Assembly: GCF_020906515.1 (NCBI RefSeq)
Contig: NC_085854.1
Location: forward strand, 310,001 to 374,000
Length of the DNA: 64,000 nucleotides
Direction: 5' to 3'
Origin: Vanrija pseudolonga
Lineage: Eukaryota; Basidiomycota; Tremellomycetes; Trichosporonales; Trichosporonaceae
Each line of letters begins with the position of its first letter. Position 1 is the first letter of the stretch. The position numbers and the translations under genes are program-made. The notes beneath the pieces were generated by a model, which did not search any database, had not been told where the DNA came from, and worked only from the letters and a program-made list of their open reading frames with translations. Of this stretch, positions 33,583-43,901 are shown one piece after another.

Positions 33583-34146
33583 ATGTCCTCGCCATCAGCC
33601 TTCTCGAGCCTCAAGCGCCGCGTGACCAAGCACCACCACGCGGCGCACAAGCGCGCGAGTTCCGCCTCGTCGGCCCTGTCCACCATCTCGTCGGCTTCCA
33701 GCCTGAGCGAGGGCACGCCGCCAGCGTCCCCGCCCGCGCTGTCGAGCCTGCCCAAGCGCACCTCGAGCCTTAGCGACTCGGCGCCGCCCTCCCCCACCCG
33801 CCTGACCGACAGACCACCAGTCATCCCCTTCCCCGAGCTCGCGCCGGTGTCGTTCGCGCCGACCCGCCCCGCGCCGCCGCCGCCCGCCGTCCCGCCCCGC
33901 ACAGTCGCACCGTGGCGCGCACACCTGCTCGCCATGGCCCAGAGCTACTCGTGCGTCGTGGAGGCCGGCGCCGCCAGCAACAACACCAGCAGCCACCAGC
34001 TCACGTCCACGATCGGGCGGCTCGCCGACCCCCGCCTCAACGAGCGCCAGGCGCTCGCAGTCCTCAGGTCGTACCTCGACACCCTGCACTCGGACAACGC
34101 ATCGTTCCGCCCCCGCCGCGTGCCGGTGCGCTACACCCGCGCATAG
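33583..34146 (+). CDS. Hypothetical Ser/Pro-rich protein, 187 aa
   Basis: A single-exon frame starting at the first ATG after a TATA box and CA-rich leader (CACACC just before the ATG). I do not recognise the family. The N-terminus is basic and His-rich (SSLKRRVTKHHHAAHKRASS), then Ser- and Pro-rich and probably disordered. The last 80 residues look folded and helical: WRAHLLAMAQSYSCVVEAGA, LTSTIGRLADPRLNERQALA, VLRSYLDTLHSDNASFRPR. Codon use is strongly GC3-biased as in neighbouring genes. There is no signal peptide or membrane segment. A real gene is supported by promoter, codon bias and the helical C-terminus, not by homology. Confidence 0.65.
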   Translation: MSSPSAFSSLKRRVTKHHHAAHKRASSASSALSTISSASSLSEGTPPASPPALSSLPKRTSSLSDSAPPSPTRLTDRPPVIPFPELAPVSFAPTRPAPPPPAVPPRTVAPWRAHLLAMAQSYSCVVEAGAASNNTSSHQLTSTIGRLADPRLNERQALAVLRSYLDTLHSDNASFRPRRVPVRYTRA

Positions 34147-36480
34147 CGAGTAACGTGACGGCGACGAGACGAGACGATAAAGGCCTGGCGGGCGACGCCA
34201 CGGCCCACACCACCATTACCACCACCACCACCACTACACTTTCTTCATTGTAACATCTGGGGTAAGTGAGCCAGAGCCAGCTCGGGCCCGCCGCCACCCC
34301 GCAATGCTGACCCCCCCAACAGACCCTTGGACATTTGCCGCTTCAGTGTATCCATACATGTTTGGTTCGCATGCGCACAGCGAGCGCGGAAAGTATGCAC
34401 GACGTTATGACCCGCAGTGGTGGTGGCGATGCGGTGGGCGGGCGGGCGATGATGTCAGGCGGCGCGGCGTTGCTGCGGGCAACGAACGACGGTGTCGTCG
34501 CTGCCGACCGACACCGCAACCTGCGCCGCCACACCGCTGCGGCGGTCTGTCTCGACGCCGCCCGCTCTGTCTCCCCAACAACGACGACACGACGGCCCCA
34601 CCCCACCGCAACCCACGCACAGCCCGCATCTTCGCTTACAGTCACCAGGCAGTCACGCTGCGGCCCGAGCGCGGGGGACGAGCGCGCGCAATCGGCGCAC
34701 TGGCTTCATGTGGCGGTGGGGGAGGCCCGGGCGGTGCCAGCCTCTTTTTTGTCGTTGCAGGCAGTTGGCAGGTGGCACCTTGCTTTGCGGCTGACGAACG
34801 AACGGTCGAGGGGAGTCATGTCGCTGGGATATGATTGCCGTTGCTGCATCCACACACCGCCCCGCCGGTGCGCCGAGAGCGACCCGACACCGCTTGCCGC
34901 TTGCTTGCCTACGGGGTCTGATCGATCCGGATCTGACAATGACGATGCTGCACCGCTCGTTGTTGCTGCCAGATCTCATCTCGCGGCATGAAACGTCTCC
35001 CAGTGCGACTGTGTGCGCCGGGCGACGGGCGCCATTCAGTCGCGAGGGTTGATTGATTCAGTCGTGTCAGACAGAGTCTGCATTGTGGTCTTGGTGGTCT
35101 GGTTTGGTTTCGGCCGCCGGCCAGCACGCCCCTGCTCGCATGATAGTGAGACCGCAACCGGCGTTCGCCTCCGCGACGCCCCACACTACGCCGCCGCAGA
35201 CTACCCCGCAAGTGAGTGGCCGGTTTGTGCCTGCACTATGTACAACCACACTGTCGGTTAGTGCGACGAGGAGCGCGACGAACATGGCTGCACGCGAGCA
35301 CGAGTAGTGGCGGTCAATGGTCAATGTGGTTTCGAAACGCGAGGGGCTCGGGGGTCGTTGGTTAGTTGAAGGTTTTCGGCGACGGGCGAGGGTTGTCTCG
35401 TCGCCGGTAGCCGAGCAAAGAGGCGTCTGTAGGTTGGTAGTATGTAGGTATTGCCTGGTGACCTGGCGGTGGTGTGCAATAATGCAAGCAGCAGTTATGT
35501 TCGTGGTGCTTGCGCGCAGCTCAATGTGCACACCCAGGCCGACGCCACCATATGAGCTCTTGCGGGTGACTTGACCCCCCTGCCCCCGCCGGCAATCTAC
35601 AGACGTACACGCGCGCGTCGGCATCCAACGCGCACCGCAGCACATTACTGCTGCGGTGTGACTTGTCCTGTAAATTGCATCTCGTACACCCACGCACGCG
35701 TCGAGCAAGGTGACACGTTCACCCGCGGCTACTCGGCAACGCCCGCACCACCCCCACACGTCTTCCCCTGCTGCAGAGCCTGTCAGACGCGTCGTTGCAG
35801 TGCTCCGTGCGACGTGCCACGGGGCAAGGTTTGAGGTTCGGTATGCCATGCATGGGATGGTATGGATTGCCCGGGGGCGCGTGCGTGCCGTTGGAAACGA
35901 GCCAGGCGACACAAGGCTCTCGAGACATTATTGCAATACACGCCGCGTAGTGGCCTTGGAAATGGAATTGAGTCGAGCTAACGCGTTGCGCGCGTGGCAG
36001 CAGGTGTCTCTGCGCATCTCTGCATCTCTGCCTGCCTGGCTTATCCAACTTCTGGCCTGGTGGCCTTTGCCGTTGCCAACAGACGTCAGTTGCCGTAAGC
36101 CGCCGCAAAAAAACGCGGGGAGCGGCACGGCGGCTGACGCGTGGCGGGGAGGTCGGAGGGGGGGGGGCCTAGAACTGTGGCATGCCCTGAGTGTCTCTGC
36201 TGCGCCGCCTCAAGGCCTGTAGATTCTCGAACTTGGGGCTGCCCTGGGCTCTGCCTGATGGCTCCCTGCCGCCCTTCCCCCCCGCGTCGAGTTGGCCGAT
36301 TCGAGTCCATCTGGGGTACTGCGGGAACGACGACACCAACGCGCGGTTGAAAAATCGGGGCACTGAGCACAAGTGGTTCATGTTCCGGCGGGCAGTGCAG
36401 CGGCGTGCAGTACACCAAGTCGATATAGTCTAACAGACTGTCCTCGCGAGACCTCTTCCTGTCCACTACACATCTACACA
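34147..36480. other. Intergenic region, 2.3 kb
   Basis: No supported gene on either strand. Frames up to 281 codons exist (for example minus strand 35067-35912), but they have no motif or splice support and an Arg/Thr/Ser-rich non-coding look. The spacer has an ACC-rich stretch near 34208-34240 and a short CTCTGCATCTCTGC duplication near 36014-36030. Confidence 0.5.
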
Positions 36481-37287
36481 ATGCTGGCCACACTACCACC
36501 CCCATCACCACCACCACCACACGCCTACTCGCCCCTCTCAACAACACACATGTTCGACCTGCCCCTCCTCGACGCCGACGAGGCGCCCGCGCCGTGCCAG
36601 ACACCGCCGCTCTCGCCGCCGTGCCAGCGTATCCTGCTCGAGCAGCTACGCGCCGCGGCCGCCGCGCAGCCCGCGAGCGAGTTCGACCCCGAGGCACTGC
36701 TCACCGCCGCGCTCGGCGCCGTCGGCCACGAGCAGCAGCGCAAGCTGCCCGCCACCACGGCTACAGTGGCGCTCCGCACCTGCCCCCCACTCACGCCGCT
36801 CGCGTCCCGCCGCCGCGTATCCGCGCTGGTGATCACGACGCCCGCGCCGCTCTCAGCAAGCTACGGCACGATGACAGACGACACGAGCCTCAGCCCCGCG
36901 CACGCGCCACCTTCCCCGTCCGACTCGGGCGCGAGCGCGTCCCCGCAGAGCGAGTACAGCGCCATGTTCCGCTCGGCGTCGCCCGAGTCGGACAGCAGCC
37001 CCAGCTCGGCGGGGCACGGGTTCAAGCGCGTCTCGGGGTCGCGCGCGGCGCGCCGCAGCGACGAGGCGCCGAGGGCAGAGCAGCAGCCGGCTGCACCATT
37101 AGACACCACCGCCGCCGCTGCCGCCGCCGCGCCGTCGCCCTCGACAACACCAAAGCCGACACCACGGCACCAGCCCCGCTCGACAGGCTCCATCTCGCGC
37201 CCGCCAGGAGGCAACTTTGTCCTCGGCGCCAAAGCCGCCCTCGGGCTGCTCCGCAAGCGCGGCAGCCAGCGCTCGACGACGCTATAG
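36481..37287 (+). CDS. Hypothetical Ala/Pro/Ser-rich protein, 268 aa
   Basis: A single-exon frame whose ATG follows a CACATCTACACA leader; a CGATATAGTC box about 60 bp upstream may serve as TATA. The family is not recognised. The chain is mostly disordered with two more structured pieces: CQRILLEQLRAAAAAQPASE with FDPEALLTAALGAVGHEQQR near residues 50-85, and a basic C-terminus (GGNFVLGAKAALGLLRKRGS). Ser-Pro sites are abundant (SPSDSGASASPQSEYSAMFR), suggesting phosphorylation. Like its neighbour at 33583 it lacks signal and membrane segments and has strong GC3 bias. Confidence 0.65.
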   Translation: MLATLPPPSPPPPHAYSPLSTTHMFDLPLLDADEAPAPCQTPPLSPPCQRILLEQLRAAAAAQPASEFDPEALLTAALGAVGHEQQRKLPATTATVALRTCPPLTPLASRRRVSALVITTPAPLSASYGTMTDDTSLSPAHAPPSPSDSGASASPQSEYSAMFRSASPESDSSPSSAGHGFKRVSGSRAARRSDEAPRAEQQPAAPLDTTAAAAAAAPSPSTTPKPTPRHQPRSTGSISRPPGGNFVLGAKAALGLLRKRGSQRSTTL

Positions 37288-38707
37288 GCGCACGCAACAT
37301 GGCTGCGAGTACCGCGTACCGCAGAGTCACGCCGTCGTCAAGCACGCGCAGCAGGTACCTAGCTCGTGCCGGCTCGCGCCCGCCCGCCCGCCAGGTGCGA
37401 CAACATCTCATTCCCACAGCCTAGCGCTTGCTCTACATATTGTAAATTTACGGACTCTCGGACTGCGTCCGGCCTGCTGTAGGCACCCTTGTACTAGACT
37501 AGCCTCGATGGCATTGTATCAGAATGGCGACTGGAGTGAGTCACTTGGCGACGCAGCGACGTGGGCGCCGTGGGGCAGCAAACCTTCATTCAATTCAACG
37601 CGCCGAGCGCCATGTTCCAGCAAGCGATGCCCGGCAGCAGCAGCAGCTCAATTGCCCCATGTCCAGCAGCTGACCAGATCCCCACACCTTCCCGAGCGTT
37701 ACGCGTCGACACAAAATCCTGGCTGACGGGTGCGCCGAGATGGATGGGCGATTGAATGCCCGTGCCGTAAGTGTGACGCGGGGGGAGTGCAGCAGGTGGG
37801 CGACGACGAGCAGGTGGTCGTCGTCGTCGTTGTCAGCCAAGGTGGGCGAGGCGGCCGCGTCGTGCGTGCGTGCATTCGTACGACGGTGTCTGCGCGCGTC
37901 GTTGTGACTATTGCTTGTTGCCAGCTGACCTCGTCGCTCAATTGCTTGCTTTCTCGCCGTCGCCGTTGAAGGCACAAGTAACGGCGTCACTGCTCGCCGG
38001 CACGCGACCATCAGCAAGGTCATATCCGCGGCACGCACCATCACCCCGCCCCCGCAAAATCTGCCTTGTCGCGCTCACTCACTCAACATGACATGACTTG
38101 CAACGGGCTCTGCAAGATCCGGCAACACCGCACTCCGTGTAGCCTTGCCCGGCTCGCTCGCCCACGCACGCACGCGCCGACGCATCGGCCATTGTCATCC
38201 CAGGGCGGTGGCGCCACTGCGCCTCTGCGCCACCACCAAGGGGCAGAGGGGCAAAGGCGGCGGGCACCGTTATTTCTGTCGCCGCGGCGAACGTAGCGAT
38301 GCCCAGCCGAGGCCATGTTTCTAGACGAGCATGGGGCGCGGGTGGGGAACAGCGGTGCAGCGAACAGTGTCGAGGGGCGCGAGGCTCGCAAAGGATGGTC
38401 ACTGGTGCCGGATCGCTCACGACGACAGTGTGGCGGTCGCTGAGCGACATGAGACGTGAGACGAGACGACCCGACCCCACTGCGCCAAGGGCTGCGCTGC
38501 GCCCAGCTTCGCCACGCCCTGCGGCGCCAGGCTATTCCTGGCGCCTGCGCTGCTGCACAGCGACGACAACGACGAGGGCAAGCTGGCGCTCGCGCTCGCC
38601 ATCGCTGGCGACGACGACGTGGAGGGCGGCAACGAGGGCGGCGGGCGGTATATCTACCTCCACGTCCTCCTTGCTTTGACCCACTTACACCACTTAAACC
38701 TCACACA
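37288..38707. other. Intergenic region before the DUF3759 array
   Basis: A 1.4-kb region with no supported gene. A TATATC box at 38649 precedes the first array gene. A (GTC)n-like stretch GGTCGTCGTCGTCGTTGTC lies near 37817-37836. Confidence 0.5.
38649..38655 (+). promoter_or_regulatory. TATA box of DUF3759 gene 1
   Basis: TATATCT, 59 bp upstream of the ATG at 38708. Confidence 0.55.
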
Positions 38708-39203
38708 ATGGGACACGAGCACCACCGCGGCGCGTACGAGGAGTACCAGGGTTATGGGCAGGTACGTCTCGCCCCGCTGCCTCGCGGCTCGCAAGCTCGC
38801 AAGCTCGCCGCTGACTCCCCCCACAGCAGATCCAGCCCGAGCACCAGGCCAAGCTGAGCCACGAGCTCATCTCGGGCGCGGCGGCGTACGAGGCGGCCAA
38901 GGCGTGGGTCGGCGCCTTGCACCACATCACAGCTGACGACGACGCAGGTACGAGGAGCACCGCGCGCGTAATGGCGAGCCCGAGAGCCACGCCAAGGCCA
39001 AGGAGATCCTCGCGGGCATTGCGGGCGCAATTGTCGACCGCGTGAGTGGGGTGGCGGGCGGGGACTGCCCAGCGAAGGAGGCGGAGAGTTCGACGCAGCT
39101 GACCCACCCCTAGGAGTTCGAGACCAAGGGCCTCGACTGGCTCGACAGGGAGAAGGCCAAGCGCGGCGCGTATGAGAACGCCGCGTCCGGCTTTGGGTGG
39201 TAG
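38708..39203 (+). CDS. DUF3759/CipC-like small protein, array gene 1
   Basis: Four exons (38708-38761, 38827-38903, 38948-39041, 39114-39203), 104 residues. The family pattern is complete: the start MGHEHHRGAYEEYQGYGQ, then EHQAKLSHELISGAAAYEAA in exon 2, YEEHRARNGEPESHAKAKEI and LAGIAGAIVDR in exon 3, and EFETKGLDWLDREKAKRGAY in exon 4. This matches fungal DUF3759 proteins (PF12585), known through CipC, the concanamycin-induced protein of Aspergillus, and reported as stress-, antibiotic- or host-induced in several fungi. There is no signal peptide, so the protein is likely cytosolic; the biochemical role is unknown. The C-terminus ends in an aromatic SGFGW. Best representative of the canonical subgroup (genes 1, 2, 9, 10). 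Confidence 0.92.
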
Positions 39204-39761
39204 GCGGCGGCGGCGATTCCTGGGGTAGCAGCAGCAGCAGCAGGGTATAGGCGTAGTATGAATGGCGTGTTGCCACCGCGGTGCTCGCCGAACGGATGGG
39301 ACGCTACTCGCACCACTGACGACCGCTCACGGCCTGCTCACCAGTCGTGGAGACGAGGCGCACTGAAGCGTGTGGCCTCCGACGACACGGCCTGTCGACT
39401 CACCCACTCCACCCCGACACCTCGCCGGCGCCCCGCGGCCCATGACGGCGTCCTTGTCACCGCTGCCAGCCAGCACTGGCACCTGTCCAGCCCCCCGCTC
39501 GCTCACGCACACCCAACGCCCGACGCATCGCCCACGCCCACGCCCCGCGCACGCCCTGCGCACGCCCGTCCCCCACTAGGCGCGAGTGACGTCGAGAAGA
39601 GCCGGAAGGTGACCGCGCTGCCGGTCAGCGCGCAGTGAGCTCTCCTCGGAAAGGTATAAGAAGTGGCCTGTTAGCTCGACCCCAACCACCTCCCTCACCA
39701 GCTCCAGCTCCCTCGCCGCGCCCTCGACCCCTCGACGACACCAGCACCAACCCACCACACA
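39204..39761. promoter_or_regulatory. Spacer between array genes 1 and 2
   Basis: A 558-bp spacer. A GGTATAAGAAGTGG box at 39653-39666 is the TATA region of gene 2, about 105 bp before its ATG. Short GCAGCAGCAGCAGCAG repeat at about 39226-39243. Confidence 0.65.
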
Positions 39762-40252
39762 ATGTCGCCCAAGCAGTTCCAAGCCTCGCACGACGAGTAC
39801 TCCAAGCTCGGCGCGGTGCGTCCCGCTTTGGCCTCAGCCCCGCGCGACGAGCTAATGGCCCCAGGACACGGACAAGCACAAGGCCAAGCTCAGCCACGAG
39901 CTCGTCGCTGGTGCGGTGGCGTACGAGGTTGCTCACAAGTGGGTCGGCCTCCTTCCGCTCACTCCCCGCCCCGCTCGGCTCGGCGCTGACGCGCCTCGCC
40001 TCGCCTCGCAGATACGAGCAGCACATCGCCAAGAACGGCCAGCCCGACTCGAACGTAAAGGCCAAGGAGGTGATCGCGGGCCTCGTCGGCGCCGTGGTCG
40101 ACCGCGTAAGTGCCCCGGGGCTGTTGGCGTGGCTGTGGGGCGCGAGCTCACCCCGCGCACAGGAGTTCGAAACCAAGGGCCTCGACTGGCTCGAGAAGAA
40201 GAAGATCAAGGCGCAGGCGGAGAAGGAGGCCGCGGCGGCGTACAAGGTCTAG
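39762..40252 (+). CDS. DUF3759/CipC-like small protein, array gene 2
   Basis: Four exons (39762-39815, 39865-39938, 40012-40105, 40163-40252), 103 residues. Canonical motifs are KHKAKLSHELVAGAVAYEVA, YEQHIAKNGQPDSNVKAKEV, IAGLVGAVVDR and EFETKGLDWLEKKKIKAQAE; the C-terminus is Lys/Ala-rich (AAAAYKV). It starts with MSPKQFQASHDEYSKLGA, unlike gene 1. Intron positions and phases equal gene 1, while the sequences of the introns do not match, so the duplication is not recent. Confidence 0.92.
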
Positions 40253-40952
40253 ACGTGCCATGTACAGTGCCGGCGGCAACTCACCCGCGTGGTGCGTCGC
40301 ACGCATCATTGTCCGTGTCCCTTCTGTGCTTCCTTCTCCGTTGTATGCCCGACTGCTGCCTGTCCGTCTGTAGCCGCGAACGAGAGTAACCGCCGCGTAG
40401 TCGGTGGTTATTCCAGATACGATGTGAAGTAAACCACTGCAACGGCGAGAGATGGCGTCATGGGGGATGACACTTATTCGTTGCGAGAGCGCAAGAGTGG
40501 CGCGTGGCGCTGGGCGCGGCGCAGGCTGGGCATTGACGCAGATCCGGGCCGAGCGCCGCCCGCGCAGTTCACCCGACCGTGCATAAGGTGTAAGGACAAG
40601 CAAGCTCTTGGCCTTCTATTGCCAGCTTAGCAGAGCTTGCGGGCTAGCTTGGCGATGGAACAAGCCTAGCGGCGGGCATTTGTGAGGTACTGTAAGACTT
40701 GGGTGGTCACCCGACCAGCAGTGGGCCAGATAAAGTTGTGCTGTCGCAGACCGACGTACCGACCGACCGCGTCGTGCATTCCAACCAACGCCGTGTGCCT
40801 CAATGGTGTCATGTTGCGCGATCGGTTTGTTGATCAGGGCTGTGTCGTGGTGTGGCTTGTGGCCACCGACTGCTGCAGAGGCATATGTAGATAACTGGCG
40901 TAGGGGTAACGAGCTCCTCCTGCCCGTTTACATCGCAGACAAACACAACACC
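40253..40952. promoter_or_regulatory. Spacer between array genes 2 and 3
   Basis: A 700-bp spacer without a supported gene. No TATAAG box is seen; CATATGTAGATAAC near 40888 is the only A/T-rich candidate upstream of gene 3. GACCGAC repeats occur near 40749-40768. Confidence 0.45.
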
Positions 40953-41423
40953 ATGGCGGACAAGTACAAGGCGCAGTACGAGACCTTTGAGAGCTCGACT
41001 CTGGTGAGTTGGCGTGGGCGGGGGCCAGAGCTCACGACCAAGGCGGACCGCCAGACAAACCTCACCAACCACGACGCGGCGACCGCGCTCTCGTACTGTA
41101 AGTGCTGTTATGCGCTGCGCAAGCTGACACCCACGCAGTGGCAGCCAAGGAGTGAGCGCGCGCCATCAGCACAGCTGACCCCAGATACGAAGAGTACACG
41201 GCCGCAAACGGCAAGCACGGCAGCGTGTCCAAGCGCGACAAGATCATCCGGGGGATCGTGAACCCGATTGTTGACCGCGTGAGCCGCGTCTGCCAGCCTG
41301 TGCCTGCCCAGCGCTCACACCCACGCCCAGGAGTTCACCTCCAAGCAGCTCTACTTCCTCGACAAGAAGACGGTCGTCGAGACGACGGTCAAGAACGTCG
41401 AGCTGGCCGAGAAGGTGCTGTAG
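40953..41423 (+). CDS. DUF3759-like small protein, array gene 3 (five-exon type)
   Basis: Five exons (40953-41003, 41043-41097, 41139-41151, 41185-41278, 41331-41423), 101 residues. It is strongly diverged: the KLSHEL region reads NLTNHDAATALSYLAAKE, then YEEYTAANGKHGSVSKRDKI, IRGIVNPIVDR, EFTSKQLYFLDKKTVVETTV. The 94-nt exon and the -DR end before the last intron are kept. The canonical second exon is cut by an extra intron, leaving a 13-nt microexon (41139-41151). The first-exon acceptor (after AAG at 41042) is a less certain choice than the alternative at 41054. Confidence 0.8.
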
Positions 41424-41662
41424 GTGTAGTGTAGGGGGATGCATATGTATGAGGCTCGCTTGGCTTGGTGGTTGTTTCAATTTCTTCTGCCTGCCTGCCA
41501 GCCAGCCGATGCCGTCATCCCGTGTCGTCGTCATCGATTCGGTTGGGTTGCGGGAACCAGTGGGTTCCAGTCAGGCAATGAGTGGGTGTGAGTTCGCACG
41601 CAACTGCACGTTTCAGCTCGTGTTGGTGCTTCTCTTGCATCTACATCCTCACACACATCACC

Positions 41663-42121
41663 ATGGCCGAGAAGTACCACAGACAGTACGACGAGTACAA
41701 GGCGCTCGGCGGGGTATGTGGTGCCGCCACTGGCTGCGCAGCTGACGTCGACCGCAGGACGTGTCGCAGGGCAACCTGAGCACCGAGCTACTGGCGGATG
41801 CCGTGGCCTACGGTACGTTTCGTGCCCTTGTCCCCTGTGTCCACTGCTGACCCGCACAGAGGCCATCACGACGTGGGTATAGCCCAGCTAGCCGAAGCTA
41901 ACGAGCCCAGCTACGCCGAGCGCCAGAGCGAGCCGGGCAACCAGGACGCGGTGGTCGCCGAGATTGTCAACGGCATCACTGAGCGCGTACGTCCAGCCAG
42001 TCCTGGGCCCGCTGACCCCGCCCAGGAGTTCATCGCCAACCAGATCGACTGGCTCGACCGCAAGCAGGTCGCGGCGCAGGCGATCAAGGACACGAACGAG
42101 GCGATCAGCAAGGCAAAGTAA
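41663..42121 (+). CDS. DUF3759-like small protein, array gene 4 (five-exon type)
   Basis: Five exons (41663-41713, 41758-41812, 41860-41872, 41911-41986, 42026-42121), 96 residues. It reads MAEKYHRQYDEYKALGG, then NLSTELLADAVAYEAITT, YAERQSEPGNQDAVVAEIVN, GITEREFIANQIDWLDRKQV. The 13-nt microexon is at 41860-41872. The fourth exon is 76 nt, not the usual 94, because six codons of the NGxPxSHAK region are missing. It shares TTGCATCTAC in its leader with gene 5, the nearest relative. Confidence 0.85.
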
Positions 42122-42356
42122 ACTGTATGCATGCGTTGCGTTGCGCTCTTGCGGGTCGGCCGTGCCGATGGTGCTGTCACATGCCTTGCTGTCGTCATGG
42201 GCCAGTGGTAGCGCCGGAACGCAGTGGCCAGTCAGGTCACTTATGGCAGGCCAAACTGCGTTTAAAGCTGCCCTATTGCCTCTCGCATGGGGCTTCTTCT
42301 TGCATCTACCCATACCTCTCCCCCTACTACTCATACACACGCGCCCACACACCACC

Positions 42357-42886
42357 ATGGCTGAGCAGTACGAGCAATATTTTGACGAGTACCAGGAGCT
42401 CGGGGAGGTACGTACCGCCCGCGCCGCCACGCTCGCTGACGTCAGGACGTGACTCCCGCCAACTTGCCCCCGCAGCACCTGGTCTATGCGATCGCGTATG
42501 GTGCGTAAGCTGTGTGGCTGCTGTCTACTGGCTGCCTGGCTGCCTGGCTGTGGCGTGCGTTGCACCGCTGCTTGCTGACTGACCCCCGCCACGCAGAGGC
42601 CATCAAGAGGTGCGTGTGTCGTCTGTCGTTACCTCCCTCCCGCCTGGCGCCACATGCTGACCACGCCCTTAGCCTCACCGAGAACCCAGGCCCCAAGGGC
42701 AAGGAGGAAGAGAACATCCACAACACTGTCAACGCTCTCACGGAAGGCGTGCGTCGTAGCGAGCGGGCGGTACGCTGACCTCGTTTGCAGGCGTTTGTCC
42801 AGCGCCACATCGACTGGCTCCAGCAGCACGACATCGCGGCGGCCGCGCTAGCGCTCACTAAGGACGCGCTCAACAAGAAGAAGTAG
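42357..42886 (+). CDS. DUF3759-like small protein, array gene 5 (five-exon type)
   Basis: Five exons (42357-42407, 42446-42500, 42597-42609, 42673-42748, 42791-42886), 96 residues. All five exon lengths equal those of gene 4 (51, 55, 13, 76, 96 nt), though residues differ widely: MAEQYEQYFDEYQELGED, then YAIAYEAIKSLTENPGPKGK, EEENIHNTVNALTEG, AFVQRHIDWLQQHDIAAAAL. The leading Glu of the EF motif is lost. An identical exon scheme with low residue identity points to an old duplicate pair evolving fast. Confidence 0.83.
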
Positions 42887-43445
42887 CGTGGTGGATGTAT
42901 GCCGCTTGGTGTGATGGTCGGGGTGGCATCGGTGGCAGGGCCGCGGTAGTGATCGTCGTGGCGCGTGGCAGGTGCGGAGAAGGTGCAGCACGTAGTTGTC
43001 GACCGAGACAGGTGAGCCGGCACATTGTGCCGGTCGGTGCGGTCCTTGCGTCGCGCGCGAAGCTAGTTGCATAGGTGGCCAGTCGCCAGCTACTGTAGGC
43101 GTGCAGCCTAACCTAGCCAGTGCGCCAGTGCACCACCGCGCACGTGTACTCCTCCCAATGTGGCACAGCGCGCTACGTCCGTCGCGCACGTCACGACATG
43201 GCACCCCACGTCTCACGCCTCGCGCCTCCCGCATTCCGCCAGGTCGCCGCGCTGCCATGTCGCCCAGGTCGCCATGGCATCATTCCTCGCGATGCGCTGC
43301 GGATGTCGCGCGCGCGCGAGGCGCGTCGCCGGGCGGGGTATAAGAGGGCGACGTGACGTGCGTTGTGTGGCACGTTCTTTCTTCCCCGCCCTCTCTCTGC
43401 CTCTTCACTTCACCACAGCACCACAACCCCCACACACTACACACC
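42887..43445. promoter_or_regulatory. Spacer between array genes 5 and 6
   Basis: A 559-bp spacer. It holds a block (43231-43310) shared with the promoter of gene 7 and a GGGGTATAAGAGGG TATA box at about 43335-43348, about 100 bp before the ATG of gene 6. Confidence 0.7.
43231..43348 (+). promoter_or_regulatory. Promoter block of gene 6, shared with gene 7
   Basis: GCATTCCGCCAGGTCGCCGC begins the block; an ATGGCAT and a GCGATG..CTGCG segment follow, ending in a TATAAGAGGG box. The same order recurs before gene 7 at 44518-44642. Confidence 0.7.
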
Positions 43446-43901
43446 ATGGCCGACCAGTTCCGCAACGCCGACCAGGCTTACTACGGTCTCCCTGTGCGTT
43501 GTGCTGCTGCTGTGCACGCGCACACGCTGACACACCCCCAGCAGTTCACAGAGGCGACCGTCACGCCCGACGTCTTCGCGCAGGGCATCTCGTGGGAGAG
43601 CGTCAACACGTGAGTTGTGGCGCGCGCGCGCGTCCTCCCCGAGCTCGCACGGCTGACGCCGCGCTCGCTCGCACCTTGCAGCTACAACGACCGCGTCAAC
43701 AACGAGGGCAAGCCCGACTCTGACGAGGACCGCCGCGACCTCGTCGACGACGTCGTGGGCACCATTGCCGACCGCGTGGGTGTGCGCTGCAGGGTGGGCG
43801 AGCTGACGGTCCAGGAGATCGACACCAAGAACCTCGACTGGCTCGACCGCGACGCCGTCGTCAACGTTGCCGTCGAGAACGTGTACCGCGCCACTGCGTA
43901 G
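43446..43901 (+). CDS. DUF3759-like small protein, array gene 6
   Basis: Four exons (43446-43493, 43542-43609, 43682-43775, 43815-43901), 98 residues. Sequence: MADQFRNADQAYYGLP, QFTEATVTPDVFAQGISWES, YNDRVNNEGKPDSDEDRRDL, VDDVVGTIADR, EIDTKNLDWLDRDAVVNVAV. The KLSHEL helix is replaced by ATVTPDVFAQGISWE, an arrangement shared only with gene 7. The protein is more acidic than the canonical copies. Exon lengths follow the four-exon plan. Confidence 0.87.
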
